Shown here: piece by piece, positions 34,901 to 47,188 of the stretch | How positions within the stretch are numbered: position 1 is the first letter of the stretch | Layout: every line of letters begins with the position of its first letter | Made by a program: the position numbers and the translations under genes | Assembly: GCA_028671895.1 (NCBI GenBank) | Contig: CM053799.1 | Span: 49,725,455 to 49,789,454, forward strand | DNA from: Oenanthe sinensis | Taxonomy: Eukaryota > Streptophyta > Magnoliopsida > Apiales > Apiaceae | DNA: 64,000 nt | Reading direction: 5' to 3' | Notes under the pieces: model-generated | Seen by the model: only the letters and a program-made list of their open reading frames with translations | What the model was told of the DNA's origin: nothing | Databases searched by the model: none

Positions 34901-35500
34901 ACCTAGTCTCATTTTTGACCAAGTAGCCATGGAGGCTTATTCGATCTCAATCGAGATCGAAAGCGACACCATTATTTGTTTCGACCTCGAGGAATTTTGG
35001 GGGCCTAATTCGACCTCAATCGAGGTCAAAAACGACCTCAGTCTCGCTTTTAACATCAAATAGCCATGAAGGCCCATTCGACCTCAAATCACATGATCGA
35101 CCTCAATCGAGGTCGAAATCGACCTCATGCTCGTGTTTCGACCCAAGGAATTTTCAAGTCTAATTCGACCTCAATCGAGGTCGAATTCGACCTCAAAATC
35201 ACATGATCCACCTCAATGTAATTTTACTGGTATATTCGACTTCAATCGAAATCGAGTTCGACTTCAATACCTCCTATCGACCAGGAGGCACAATTCATGT
35301 TATTCGACTTCGATCCAAGTCGAATTCGAGTTCGATTCCAAGAATCGACCTGGAGTAGAATTTGAGGTCATTTTCGACCTCAATCCAGGTCGAAATGGTC
35401 AGAATGACAGAAGCCCACATCGACCTCGAGTCCCATCGACTTGGAGGTGGAATTGAGATCGAAATCGACCTCATTCGAGGTCGAAATAGTGTGAATCTTA
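34860..35500. repeat. Dispersed palindromes with TCGACCTCAATCGAGGTCGA core
   Basis: Following the tandem array, about ten partial or full copies of the 20-nt palindrome TCGACCTCAATCGAGGTCGA (or TCGACTTCAATCGAAATCGA-like forms) are spaced irregularly to about 35,500. The half-site TTCGACCTC is the same as in the 79-bp unit, so array and palindromes share an origin. Confidence 0.85.
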
Positions 35501-35680
35501 AAATTTTTCTATAAGTTTGATATCCTTGGGGGACCAATTTATATGATGTTGATTCTTTAGAAGAATTAACAATACAAGGCCTGAGCCCAGATAATAAGGT
35601 TGACTAAAATAAGTCAAAAGCCCGGTAAGGCCCTTAAAACCCTTTGTGAAACTTTTACGAAAACTCATGAAGTTTTCCCA

Positions 35681-35696
35681 AAAGCTGGGGGGCAAA
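35681..35696 (+). other. Polypurine tract of the Tat element
   Basis: AAAGCTGGGGGGCAAA lies directly before the TG of the 3' LTR at 35,697; this is where plus-strand synthesis would start. The GGGGGGCAAA form is usual for Tat/Athila-group elements. Confidence 0.85.
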
Positions 35697-36164
35697 TGAT
35701 ATGGGTAAAAATAGCCCTGAAAAAGTAATAAATACAACATTTATTATTAGACCTGATATGGTCCAAAAGCTTGGGCCCCAAAAACGAGCTAGGAAAATAA
35801 ATCCAAGGATCAAATGGATTTGCAAATCCGGCCCACAAAGCTCTGTTAGAGTCATAGGCCCATTGAGCCTTTGCCATTAATTAATTTCGTAATTAATTAA
35901 TAAAAGCTCAGTAAAGGCCCAAGAAGCCTATTGAAGGCCCAGATCCTAGAAGTATCTAGCAGCACAAACATAGGAAGAGACCCACGAGGCCCTTCATCTA
36001 TGGATATCCCATCACAAGGATAAGACTACACCTATCAGAGTCTAACAAGAACTCTCAGTTCTAAGAGGTTGCAACAACCTCATATTACTAGGAGACTTGG
36101 CCCCCAAGTCTCCTAACTCTAGTTTGATTCCAAGGCCCTCATGTGCCTATATAAAGGGCCTAAC
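35697..36164 (+). repeat. 3' LTR of the Tat element, first part
   Basis: Matches 24,935-25,402 with few differences, then is interrupted right after CCTATATAAAGGGCCTAAC by element B. Its last five bases, CTAAC (36,160-36,164), are the target duplication repeated at 48,649-48,653. Confidence 0.95.
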
Positions 36165-37624
36165 TGAAAGGGGAGATAGGAGTGAAGGGAAGTAACTCAC
36201 TGCACTTTCATGTGTACTAGAAATGCTAAATGTAATCTCTATGTAATAGTTGATGATAACTCAACAATAGAACAGGACATGTAATAATATGCAGGTGCAC
36301 AGAAATCTTGGATCACAGAGTTCAGTTAAGACAAAGTATCAAAGGATCATCTACAGACTTGAAGCCCACTGGAAGAAGTTCATTAACATGTTCATGCCTC
36401 AGTGGAGAATAAAAGATGTTGACATCTATTCAAGGATGTGGAAGCTACAGAAGATTGTCTTAGTCTATGACGATTTTAGTGCATTACAATCGAAGCAACA
36501 AGTAAGGTTTGCAAAGAAGAATGTGGAATCATGTTCGGAATCAAGAGCTCCTATCAAGACTAGTCACTTATGAACCAGACCGTTGCATCAAGTGTCAGGA
36601 CATTGGAGGCAAGCTCTCGTCGGTTAATATGGTTTTAATCATTCTAAAGTTGTTGATTTTCTTAAGTCATGTGGAGGATCAACAAAGGTGGTAAATCAGT
36701 GTTGGAGAAATGTCAGCCTAATGGATAAGGGACAGACGGCACAACCTGATTGGATCTTACTAAAGCTTCACAGATTAAAAGGCCAAATACTTGGACGTGG
36801 TGGAGTCACGTATACGGGGCTAAGTATTTGGATAAGGAAGTCTACACAAATTGAAGAGTGGAATGGAAATATTAAATTTAATTAAATAAAGTATTTATTT
36901 AATTATTTATATATTTTATAAATAAAGATATTCTTTATTTATATTTTATATATTTATTAAATATTACTTTTACATTAAATATTTCCAAATGCATGCTTGG
37001 CACATGACTTTGAAGATATGATTTGAGTGGACAAGAGTAAAAGGTGGAAAAGCAAAAAGCAATACCTTTTTCAATATAAAAAGAAAAACACTCAAGTCTC
37101 CATCTTAGAGTGGTCAGGGAGAGCATTCGGATGAAGAAGAAAAGGGGAGAGAGAGAAAAATTTTTCTCTCCCCATGGCCGAACTAGACTTTAATATATTT
37201 TGGGGCCATGATTTTCTTAATCATACCACTCATCTATTCTTCTATTGTAAACATTGCTAAATCTTGTTTAGAAGATAGGTTTGATTTTTGTCTCCTAGAT
37301 CTAGAATTTGTAATATTTTTAGAGGAGCCAAAAATCATTTCTTTGTTGTGTTCTTGAGCTTTTGTTCTTGAACTTGTTGTAGCATCTACCCCACTTCAAT
37401 GAATATAAAGTTATATTCTTGGATCTTGTTGTGTTGTGTGTTTTGGATGATTTACCGTTCATTATCTTGGTTATTTTAATGGTGTTCTTGAGGTTGAAGA
37501 AGATGATGAACAGTACCTGGGTTTGAACCAAAGTAATTTTTATGTTGTCCCAAAAATAAATAAAAGTCAGATTTTTATTTGGGAATCGTATTCACCCCCC
37601 CTCTACGATCTCCAGGACCTAACA
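36165..37624 (+). repeat. 5' LTR of element B
   Basis: Starts TGAAAGGGGAGATAGG and ends CTCCAGGACCTAACA. It contains the block shared with the A and C LTRs at 36,371-36,405 and the stem-loop at 36,560-36,598. A TATA-like CAATATAAAAAG is near 37,074. Open frames inside (e.g. 36,289-36,573) appear in both LTRs simply because the LTRs are copies, and are not considered genes. Confidence 0.95.
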
Positions 37625-37626
37625 AT

Positions 37627-37638
37627 TGGTATCAGAGC
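37627..37638 (+). other. Primer binding site of element B
   Basis: TGGTATCAGAGC, two nt after the LTR, identical to that of element A and complementary to initiator tRNA-Met. Confidence 0.9.
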
Positions 37639-37784
37639 TACTCGATTGACATACAAATCGATTGGATCTATTTTTATTTTTGAGATTAAAGAGGGTACGT
37701 TTGGTTCACTGGGCATCCAGAATTTTTTTTGAAGCCCGGAATTTTTCTAAGTACAAAATGTTCTAGATGGCCAAGTAGAATATT

Positions 37785-38350
37785 CCTATGTAGAATATTC
37801 GAGTTAGAAATTTCGACTTAGAATATTCGATTTAGAAATTTCGACTTAGAATATTCGAGTTAGAAATTTCGACTTAGAATATTCGAGTTAGAAATTTCGA
37901 CTTAGAATATTCGAGTTAGAAATTTCGACTTAGAATATTCGAGTTAGAAATTTCGACTTAGAATATTCGAGTTAGAAATTTCGACTTAGAATATTCGAGT
38001 TAGAAATTTCGAGATAGAATGTTCGAGATAGAAATGTTCGAGTTAGAAACTTCGAGTTAGAATGTTCGAGTTAGAATGTTCGAGATAGAAATGTTCGAGT
38101 TAGAAAATTCGAGTTAGAATGTTCGAGTTAGAATGTTCGAGTTAGAATGTTCGAGTTAGAATGTTCGACTTGGATGTTCGACTTGATGTTCGACTTGGAT
38201 GTTCGACTTGGATGTTCGACTTGATGTTCGACTTGGATGTTCGACTTGATGTTCGACTTGATGTTCGAGTTGATGTTCGACTTGGATGTTCGACTTGGAT
38301 GTTCGACTTGGATATTCGACTTAAATATTCGACTTAGAAATTTCGAGATG
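37785..38350. repeat. Minisatellite of TTCGA-cored units in the leader of element B
   Basis: From about 37,795 a 28-bp unit made of TTCGAGTTAGAAA and TTTCGACTTAGAATA repeats about seven times almost perfectly. It then degrades into TTCGAGTTAGAATG and GATAGAAATG variants, and from about 38,165 into a 13-14-bp unit GATGTTCGACTTG(G) repeated about twelve times. The whole block is in the position of the untranslated leader where gag would begin in autonomous relatives. Confidence 0.95.
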
Positions 38351-38559
38351 GAATCTATGTAGAACATTTCTATGTAGAATTTCTACTTAAAAGGCTGTTT
38401 CAACATGACACATGGCTACATAACTTAACTTTTATTTAAAACAAAAATTGTTTTTCTCTCAAATTGTTTTTAGTTTAATAATTAATTTAATAATTAAATT
38501 TGAATTTAATTATATAAAATATTTTGGAAATAATTTTTAAATTTAAATAATTTATTTTT

Positions 38560-39260
38560 CAAGTTTATTTTACATCTTGGAAAATATTTTATTTTCTTTT
38601 AAATTTTAGAGTCAAATATTTTATATTTTTAATATTCTTAGTTAAGAATTTTATTAATTTGAAAACTAAAACTAATTTTAAAATCCAATTTAATTTCTTT
38701 TGAGTTTAATATTCTTAAAATTATTTTGAGAATTATTTTTGAGGTTTAATAATTTATTTTTCATAAAACTTTAATTATAAATTTTATAACTCTTTGGAAA
38801 ATATTTTTGGATTGAAATAATTTATTTTCATGAACATTTTAAATGTTTTGAGAATTCAGTATTTCTATTTCAAAATTATGTTTTCGAGTTGTTTTATTTT
38901 AATTATAATTTAAGCTTGGAAGTTTTAATTATAAATCTCATAAAACTTTTTGGAAAATCATTTTGGTTGAAATAATTTATTTTCAAGAATATCTAAGATG
39001 ACTTGAAAATTTATTATTTTTATATCAAACTTATATTTTCAATCTGTTTTATTTTAATTATAATTGAAACTGTTTTGGATTATAAATTCTATAAAATTCT
39101 TTGGAAATTAATTTTGATTTGAAATAATTTCTTTTTCAGGATTATTTAATATACCTTGAAAATTTTGTTATCTCTATATCAAAACTTTCTTTTCGAATTT
39201 TATTTTAGTTATAATTTGAAATTGAGAAATTTATTATTATTTATCAAAAATGCATTTTCA
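38560..39260. repeat. About 153-bp AT-rich tandem repeats in element B
   Basis: The phrase ending TTTGGAAAATNATTTTGG then TTGAAATAATTT recurs at about 38,786, 38,940 and 39,091, with weaker traces on both sides. Between these lie TTTTATTTTAATTATAATT blocks at the same spacing. Three to four diverged copies in all. Confidence 0.7.
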
Positions 39261-39329
39261 ATTTATTTTGATTATTTAAATTCCTAAAAATTAAATACTT
39301 CTGTTTGAACAAAATGTTTTATTAAACGA

Positions 39330-42300
39330 AACAACAGGAGTTGATTCTTCGTTCGTTGAGGACAAACGAACTGACTGAAGAACATTCTAATGGAGTTGAG
39401 ACCTGATCTTACCATTGGAGATGTATTTCTACATCGGTCTACTCAGTGGATCATTTGGTTATTGAAAGGGGATTAGTTCATTTAGGGAAGAGTCTTCGAT
39501 CAGTGGTTTTCGAATCAATATATGAAGAATTTGGGATTTTGAAAAGGAATTCAGTTTATCGGTCAAAGAACCAAAACAACAATTGAAGATTTGGTTAAAG
39601 GACATCAGTGGCAGAAATACACAAGGTTTGATTATCACTGACATATGATAATCAAGGGGTTATTGCTACACATACAAAGAAGAGTGATCTTTTCAAGCAG
39701 AACATGAGACATTCTATGTCGGGGTCTTTAAGCAGAACAATCAGGTATCAGTTTGGGTTGAAGCAGGAACATCATTTGTTATTGAGGTCAAATGTAAGGA
39801 TACTTCCATGAGTGTCAGTAGATTATCACTCGAGATGGAATGCTAAGCATCGCTCAGGTATACTTTCTAACTAGTTTATACTTGTTTGATTCAATTATAG
39901 AGTATTAAGTGTTGAACTGCATTATATTATAAGTTTGATGTAATGCATGTCTCACCTTGATTTCTATATAAATTAGATAACTTATGCTAGTTTGTTAGTG
40001 TTGCTTGTTTATCAGTATTTGACTTCATGATTAGATCTTGTGTGATTTAATGCTTGCTTTACGATAATTGATCATGTTAGCATATAGAGTCTTAGGTATT
40101 TGTAGGGGTACATTTACCGGAAAGAGTATTTGCTACATGCTAAGTGCCTTGATGTTTACATTGTCTATAATCTGTTTATACTCGCATGGTTATATTAAAT
40201 GTTATATTTGATCATGTGCTTGTTAAGATGAGTTTGTTTCTAATTTGGGAATTGCCTAGGGGTCAGTATAATAAACTATGAATTAATTTTTTTTAATTTA
40301 AACTGACTCAGGTAATTAGAGATAATATAATGTTAAAGTGAACAACAAAGGTGATTTAGAAGAATTAGGAATCTGAGTGATTGATTCTTCTATGACTACA
40401 TATATGTACGACATGATTCTTATAGACTGCTAGTCCACCTTAAGTTAGGTTGGGATCACTGAGCTCATAGCCAAGACTACTTGTTGAGGCTGATATAGAT
40501 GAGGAGTGATCAGTCAAATAAGAATGAGCATGTTGAACTTGAATGCTTTGTTGTTAACTATGTTTAAAAATATCTCTAACCCTTGGACTCAATCAAATTG
40601 AGGACCACGTGTCTTAATCATTTGTGAATGCAGAGTATCTTTCAACATGTATAAGTTATATATCTCTGACATTTTCATGTTCGAGGCATGTAACTACTTT
40701 TGCTTTGGTATTCAAATGGTTAAGCAAGGTTACCTATTTTTCTTGAATGATCTGAAGCACATATTAAGGAAGACCTAGGGAATTCTTTGCGAAGGGTTTC
40801 CTAATATCAGTTCGAGGATGAACAGTGTTGATCGGGGTCAAGAGAAATAGAAGCTCACTCTACTGGAAGTGAGGTTACTGCTGACACGAAATGTAATGCT
40901 TATGATGAAGTCAACTATTCGTTGAAGTTTATCAGAATGGAGTTAGCTGCAACAACAAATGATGCTCTCACACTTGGTTTATCAACTAATACTTGGTTTA
41001 TCAAGATAACGGATTCGACGGTAAAGATGAAGTTGGTGAGAAAGGACTACTTCTAATGAAATTCTTTTAAGAAGGACATTAGTGAAGTATGTCAGTTGAA
41101 GGGAAGTCAAGTCAAAGGCTACCCTGTTTAGTTTTGGTGGTTGTTCATGCATTCGATAGATGAAGCATCTCAGTGATTAATCACATTCAAAGGATTAGGC
41201 AGATTGCTGTAAGAACACTTTGAGGGCAGGTAATGGAATTTGTTGACGAACGAAGTTCTATGTTATGTCTGCACTGAAAAGAGTATTCTAGAGTAAAGTT
41301 CAGTTTCCGGACTTCATGACCAAATGGAGGAGTTAATAGGGAAATCCAGACCTTGAGTGAAATTACAAGGATAATGGATAGACTTAAGGTTTCCTATTCA
41401 CTACGGCTGAATCAGTTGACACAGCAAGTCTAATCAACAAATGTAAAGAGAAGACATCAAGTAAGATTAATCATGCCTGAAGTCACATGGTGTGATGGAG
41501 GGCTATCTTATTTGGAGTTAAGAAGCTTACACAGAGTCTGTGATTGATTTAAGATGATCTAGATGCAGTGAACAACATCATCAAGCTCCCTAGCATTCGT
41601 TTGATTTTAGCTCCGAATTTCTAAAGGTTGACATCCTGTTTAGGGCTCAAGATCAGATGACACCAGATGAAGAAAAGCTGCAACCAGCATCACAGGGGGA
41701 GCATCAGTAAGTTGGATCAACTAGTCATGTTTGATGTTCAAAGGCTAGCAGTGCTCATTGAGTAAGAGTTGAGATTCTTAGGAACACTGAGTGATCCAGA
41801 TTGAGTGATTGCATATTAGAAAGGAAATTGTCAATTTAAAGATAATGCAAGGTGATCTCAATCATATTTGAAGAAGACTACTCTACCCACTGAAAATCTA
41901 AGGAAACATTAAGGACACATCTGTCATGACAAAGGGTTTTGTGTAACAACATTTCCTAGAGTCAGTTCTTGATGAATCTGGGTAGTAGAGTAGTGATTGG
42001 TAGTGCCGTGCATGTATAAGAGTATTTCATTAGTTTTTCTGAGTGAATTCAATGAAGATTGAAGATGCACTAACTAATCAAGATTGAGTAGGGTTCGAAT
42101 CAAGGAACTAACTCAATTGAACCAGAGGCAGATACACTTAGCACAAGGAATCAATCCACATGAAGACTTGGTATTGATACAGAAGCTGAAGGGTAGTTCG
42201 GAGTTTTTGAAGGTTCTACTCTGCTAGTGTCAAGACTACTGGTTTCTAGAGTGCTGAGTTTAGTGAAGCTGCTGCCAAGACCAATATCTACAAGGAAATA

Positions 42301-42700
42301 TTTGGGTGTTGAAGGTAATACAGTTTCTGTCTGGATGAGCGTGGTATTGTTTCGAGGAAAAATGTTAACTGGTAGCTGAAAAGTTATTCCTGTCCAAATG
42401 GAGTAAACGTTCGATCTCGAAAGGAGTAAACGTTCGATCTCTCGGGCAAAGAGGAGTAATTGTTCATTCAACGATCATACACCAGTAAAAGCTCTATTGA
42501 CTAAGGTATGTCACTCTAGTCTAATATTGATTTATTTAAATGTAATGTTTATAGAGAGTGTTCATGCTATTTAGATGTCTACGATCTCTAGGAACTGATT
42601 AATGTTTGGCTTGTGACCACCCGGGACCCAATATTATCATTATGAGCTTACCTATGATCACCCGGGACCTAGGGACCTAACAATGTAGCATCTCTTTGTA
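39330..42700. other. Interior of element B, content unidentified
   Basis: Less AT-rich than its surroundings and without an open frame of note. I see no similarity to gag, pol or a host gene. A pair of ATCACCCGGGACC / ACCACCCGGGACC blocks lies near 42,618 and 42,657. Confidence 0.5.
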
Positions 42701-42734
42701 TAGTCAATTTATATCCAGGATCTCGTACTTTGTG

Positions 42735-44180
42735 CTGTCATATGTTATTCATGCTATATGTATCAAATGGTTCAGCATAAGTATTTGTATGCTTTAATTA
42801 GTTGTATTTAAAGTTATTGACTTATATCAGTTAATGATAGTTAGTCGTAATTTTCTTTACTTCTAATTGTTTAAATGCTAATATTAATGGAACCACTTAA
42901 TATGTAGTTTAAGTGATGTAATTCATGTCTTTTGCAAAATCCATTAATATTAGTTGTAATTATTTTGATATTAGTGATGTCACTTAGAATTTCTGCACTA
43001 AGTGACAAAAAGATTATTTCAAAAACACTGATATTGAAAGTAAGTTACTACATCGCGAGGGGTTGTCAAAGATCATAAATTTTAGCATTAATATTTAAAG
43101 GTATTTGATCTGTGATGCAACTAGTACCTCGAGCTTACATACATTCTGATTGTCATGAGTATTTTCAATATGCTTATGTGATAATTGTTGAGATGTAGTG
43201 TAAGAAGTTAAATGCTGTCATTCGGTCAATGTATGTTCAGTGTTTAGCGGATGCTTATGTTTTATGCTTTAAAATTACCATGATCTATATTGCAATATGT
43301 GTTTGTTTCAAGCGACAAATGGTAATTGTCTAGCATAATGTAAGTATCTTATGTGCTTGATTGTTTTGTAGTAAGATGCATTTTATTACAAAATGATTGA
43401 ATGATGTTAGTACTTTTGAATGTCTTGTCATTCATATCTTTGATAATTCATTAGTATTAACATATGTTTTTCATTCTTTAGAACTTGAATGCATAAAGAA
43501 ATTTCTTGTCTATTTCTTGTGAAAAATGTTTTATCTAAACATGCATTCATTTACCAGAGAATGAAAAGCCACTAAAAGTTTTCTTTGAAAGAGAACATTT
43601 CTTGAGGATTATCTTTCTATTTCAAAATCATATATCCTCTCTCTCTTTAAATGTTTTGTAATGAAAACTGTTTTCTCTCCACGATTTGTTTAAATAAAGT
43701 TACTTGATAACTTGTAACTTAAGTTGCATGGTATCAGGCTATTTTATTTGAGTAAATTGTTTTGATCTTAAAGTATCAACCATCGGTAAAACGTTTTTCA
43801 AAACTCTTGTTAATGTCTGTTTCACATTGACCTGTAGTATTAAAACAATGGTTGTTTGCTTTGGGATTAGTGCCTTGGACTGTATGACTAAAGCATTCAT
43901 TCGATTTTTTTTAAAATCATTTATGTTTTAAGTCGGAGATAATATCCGATAAGAATGAATTGCAAAACAATTTCTGAAAACATACAGTGAGCAAGATGAA
44001 ATAGATTTGAGTTATTAATCAAAATGTTTTTCTTAAAAGAATTGAATTTCAATTGGATATTTGTCTAAGAGAAATTCAAAAGAACACTTTTGTTAATCTG
44101 TTAAACTTTTTTTTCAAAGTTGTGAGTTTATGAAATTTGGCTTAATATTCTTTTACCTATTCTTTATTAATTCCCACATT
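42735..44180 (+). repeat. Block in element B homologous to the 3' non-coding region of copia relic D
   Basis: Aligns colinearly with about 21,165-23,060: GATATTAGTGATG...AGAATTTCTG (42,975 vs 21,340), then a stretch ending ACCTCGAGCTTACATACAT (43,125 vs 21,568), then a stretch with GTTTCACATTGA...GTATTAAAACAATGG (43,820 vs 22,648), then GATAATATCCGATAAG (43,935 vs 22,765). Identity is moderate with many indels. The shared region has no coding potential and lies after pol in D. Confidence 0.75.
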
Positions 44181-45169
44181 TTAGCTCTGGTGCATTGTTT
44201 CTTGAGGATACATTGCTCCGATGCTATATTTCTGAGAAGGAATAGAGAATAAGTTTAATCATACTCTACCAAATTTTATATAGCTCTGATCAACTCTATC
44301 TGTTTAGCCGTAATGGCTTGGCCTTAGTGGCTATAGGGGAAGGTCAAGAAGTTGAATAATCCATCAATTTCTAACCAAGGCCTTAGTACCAAACACTATC
44401 ATTCTAATTCAAACTTTCAACCCTTGGTGATATAAGGAACTTATATAGATTAGCGGTTGTTAAGGGAGAAACTGCACTTGATGCAGCAAATAAGGATGAA
44501 GTCGGAAGTGCACCCACAGCTCTACCTCTCGAGAAGGAAAGAAGTATACAAATTGAGGTATCTGTAGCTCATCTGTATTCTCTCAAAAGGATGCAGAGCT
44601 GAAAAGGCAATTCAACCGTTTCTGAATGAACTCTCTCAACAGGGTGATTTCATTGAAAATTCGCTCGTCAGCCAGAGCACCTTGTAATGAGTCAAGCACA
44701 CCAAAAGCATTCACGCTGATGGTAATCCTAAAGTTTTTGCATCTAAGGGATGTTAAAGGACCTAACAGTTCTCTAGCCTCTCTTGAGACTTACAATTGTG
44801 AGGACACATTGCAAGAAGTGCACATTGTGAGGTATAGGTAAAACCCCTAAACTTCTTTGTTTACCATTCATGGTGAATGAAGTTGTTGAGCCACCTTCAC
44901 AGGCGTTTGAGGAAAACTTGGATTTCTTGCCATTTATTAGAATCCTTGTCAACCTTCCTAGGAGGAACAGTCCTAGTTCCCTAACGGGATTTCACATCCG
45001 CAGAGCAATCTGTTGATGTTGAGAGGCAATCACTAACAGTTTTCCATGACTGAAAATAGTGAGTTAATTCATCTTCACAGGTGATTGAGAGAGATGTTTG
45101 TACACGTCTACTCTCCCAGGAATTCAAATTCTGGAATACATGGATCGCTCAAAACTTAAAGGCATATCA

Positions 45170-45305
45170 CCGTCAACGATCCAGTGCATGGATTTGCATA
45201 TGGGGAGTCGGTTGATGCTTAGATAGCTGCTAGTACGCATACCACATTCAACGATCCAGTGCATGGATTTGCATATGGGGAGATTGTTGATGCTGAAAGT
45301 AGCTG
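45170..45305. repeat. Short direct repeat in element B
   Basis: A block starting CAACGATCCAGTGCATGG and running through GCATATGGGGAG occurs at about 45,175 and again at about 45,265. Weaker echoes (GTGCATGGATTTGCTCATGG; CAACGATCCACAATATC) occur near 45,447 and 45,543. A 25-bp tandem pair starting GGTGATACAAGAAACGAGAT lies at 46,071-46,119. Confidence 0.8.
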
Positions 45306-45938
45306 AGCAACAACTCGTAGACTATGATTCAGTTGGTTTACCAATTTGATGAGTCTTTTGAGGATCAGGGTGTTGGGATTTCAGTCACTCTTGGAATGGA
45401 GGAGATTCCAATTTCAGAAGGGTTATTCCCCGACGACGAGCCACGTGTGCATGGATTTGCTCATGGTGAGTTGGGTGATGACCTAACTGAAACCCTGTCT
45501 GAGATTCCATCTCAGAACCTAGATCTTTAGTGATCGACAACATGCTACAGTCAACGATCCACAATATCTTGGTGAGACTAGCATGGATTTACTTGCAGGT
45601 ACAAATTGCTATAAATGGAATGAGTGCAAGTAAGGGAGAGAAACACTGGAGTGAAGTGAGGGAGTGATACACTTAAGTGAGAGAAATAGGGAGAGAAATG
45701 AGTGGAACACTTACGCTTGAAAGTGTAAACACCAACAGAACGTAGTAGAAGTGAGGAAACCATATACCAAACACTAACCTTGCTACTATGCTTGAATCCT
45801 GTTACTGAATTTTCCAGCTCTGAAATGTTGAAGAGATTCTTTTCTGGAAGACAAGCTGAAGAAGAGTCTAGCTGAAGCTTAGTGGGAATGTCCAAACTAT
45901 TACCTTTGGGTCTATTAATTCATGTTGTTCTCAATCTC

Positions 45939-47188
45939 AAAGGGGGAGACATTAATTTTTAGGCCTAAGGAGGATTTTATGTTCAATTGAAAGAGAGTTT
46001 CTTATTCGATTGGATGTAGATGATACTTTTATTATTTTAAAGGATATTCTCAACTAAGGGGGAGAATTTGGTGATACAAGAAACGAGATCTCTTGGTGAT
46101 ACAAGAAACGAGATCCGTCAATCCTATCTTGTGGAGGTTACTTAGAGGATATCTAAAAACACAAGGGTGGATTGGAGCTTGCATGAACTAAGGGGGAGAA
46201 TTAGATAAAATTGAAACCTTAGTGATGCAATGGAGAAATTACTAAGGGGGAGTTTTTTAGAAATTGGTTGGAGCCTAATCCTTAAAGGTATTGTAGATTT
46301 AACTAATTTTTCGTCTGAAGTGGAGAAGTTACTTTCTGTCAATTGGGAAGAAGTTACTTGTCGTACTAAGGGGAAGAAGTTATGGAGAATCTTAACATCT
46401 TGGTTTGCAATGCTATATCTTATTCTGAAAAGATATCTAAGGGATTTTGCTCTATTTGTTTGAAGATCTGTCCTTGGAACATTCTTAGGAGAGGTTCGGC
46501 AGAAGAATTCTTTCCAGCACGATCAATGAATGAGAATGAAGATTTCTTTGAAGAGTATCAACTCAAGGGGGAGTTTTTGCTAAGTAGAAGTTTTCTTGGT
46601 AAAGAAGAATGTGAAGGAGATTTTCAAGGGGCATCTGAGAAGTGTCCAAGTGTGTTCTATTTCTTGTTTCAGTGATAGATGAAATCAGTGGAGTAATGCA
46701 GGGAAGAAAGAAAAATATGTTTCCTGGAAATAGAACATCCTAAAGAAAAAGAGGAAGTGACTTTCATTCCAAGAGAGAACAACCTTAAGGGGAGAATGAG
46801 TTGACCTCTTATGGGGAACATAGAGAGCTGTATGTTCTAGTTCGAATTGCAAGATGAACGAGAATGATTGTTCAGAAGTCTTTTCTAATGATTTGTTTCT
46901 TTATTGAAAGAACCCCATCTTTAAAGAACATTGAAGTGGAGGAAGCTAAAGGAAAATGAAATTCAGAAATTCATCATTCATTTTCAGCAACTCAGGAAAT
47001 CTGGATTTAACTGATTATATCTTTTCAGAACCTTTTGTATATTATTTTCATGTCCAGTACTTTAATTGTTTCTTGTATATTAGTTGAGTTATCCTCTAGT
47101 AGTTAATTTTATTTAATTGCTTTTGGGGGAGATTGTAAAGGGAAATAGTATTTGATTGCTATTACATATCAACCAAATAGGGGGAGAT
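45939..47188 (+). other. Cluster of eight polypurine-like tracts before the 3' LTR of element B
   Basis: AAGGGGGAGA-type tracts are found at about 45,939, 46,055, 46,189, 46,244, 46,565, 46,786, 47,122 and 47,178; the last directly abuts the 3' LTR. Multiple polypurine tracts upstream of the 3' LTR are a reported feature of Sireviruses and support placing B in that group. Confidence 0.75.

Noticed and set aside
36289..36573. 94-codon open frame found identically at 36,289 and 47,313 as a possible conserved gene
   Set aside because: It lies in the two LTRs of element B; identity follows from LTR duplication, and there is no protein-like composition or family match.
39330..47188. Short open frames in element B (e.g. 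42,151-42,471 and 46,230-46,675) as genes of a new system
   Set aside because: All are about 110 codons or fewer, lack recognisable domains and overlap in several frames, as expected by chance in 9 kb.
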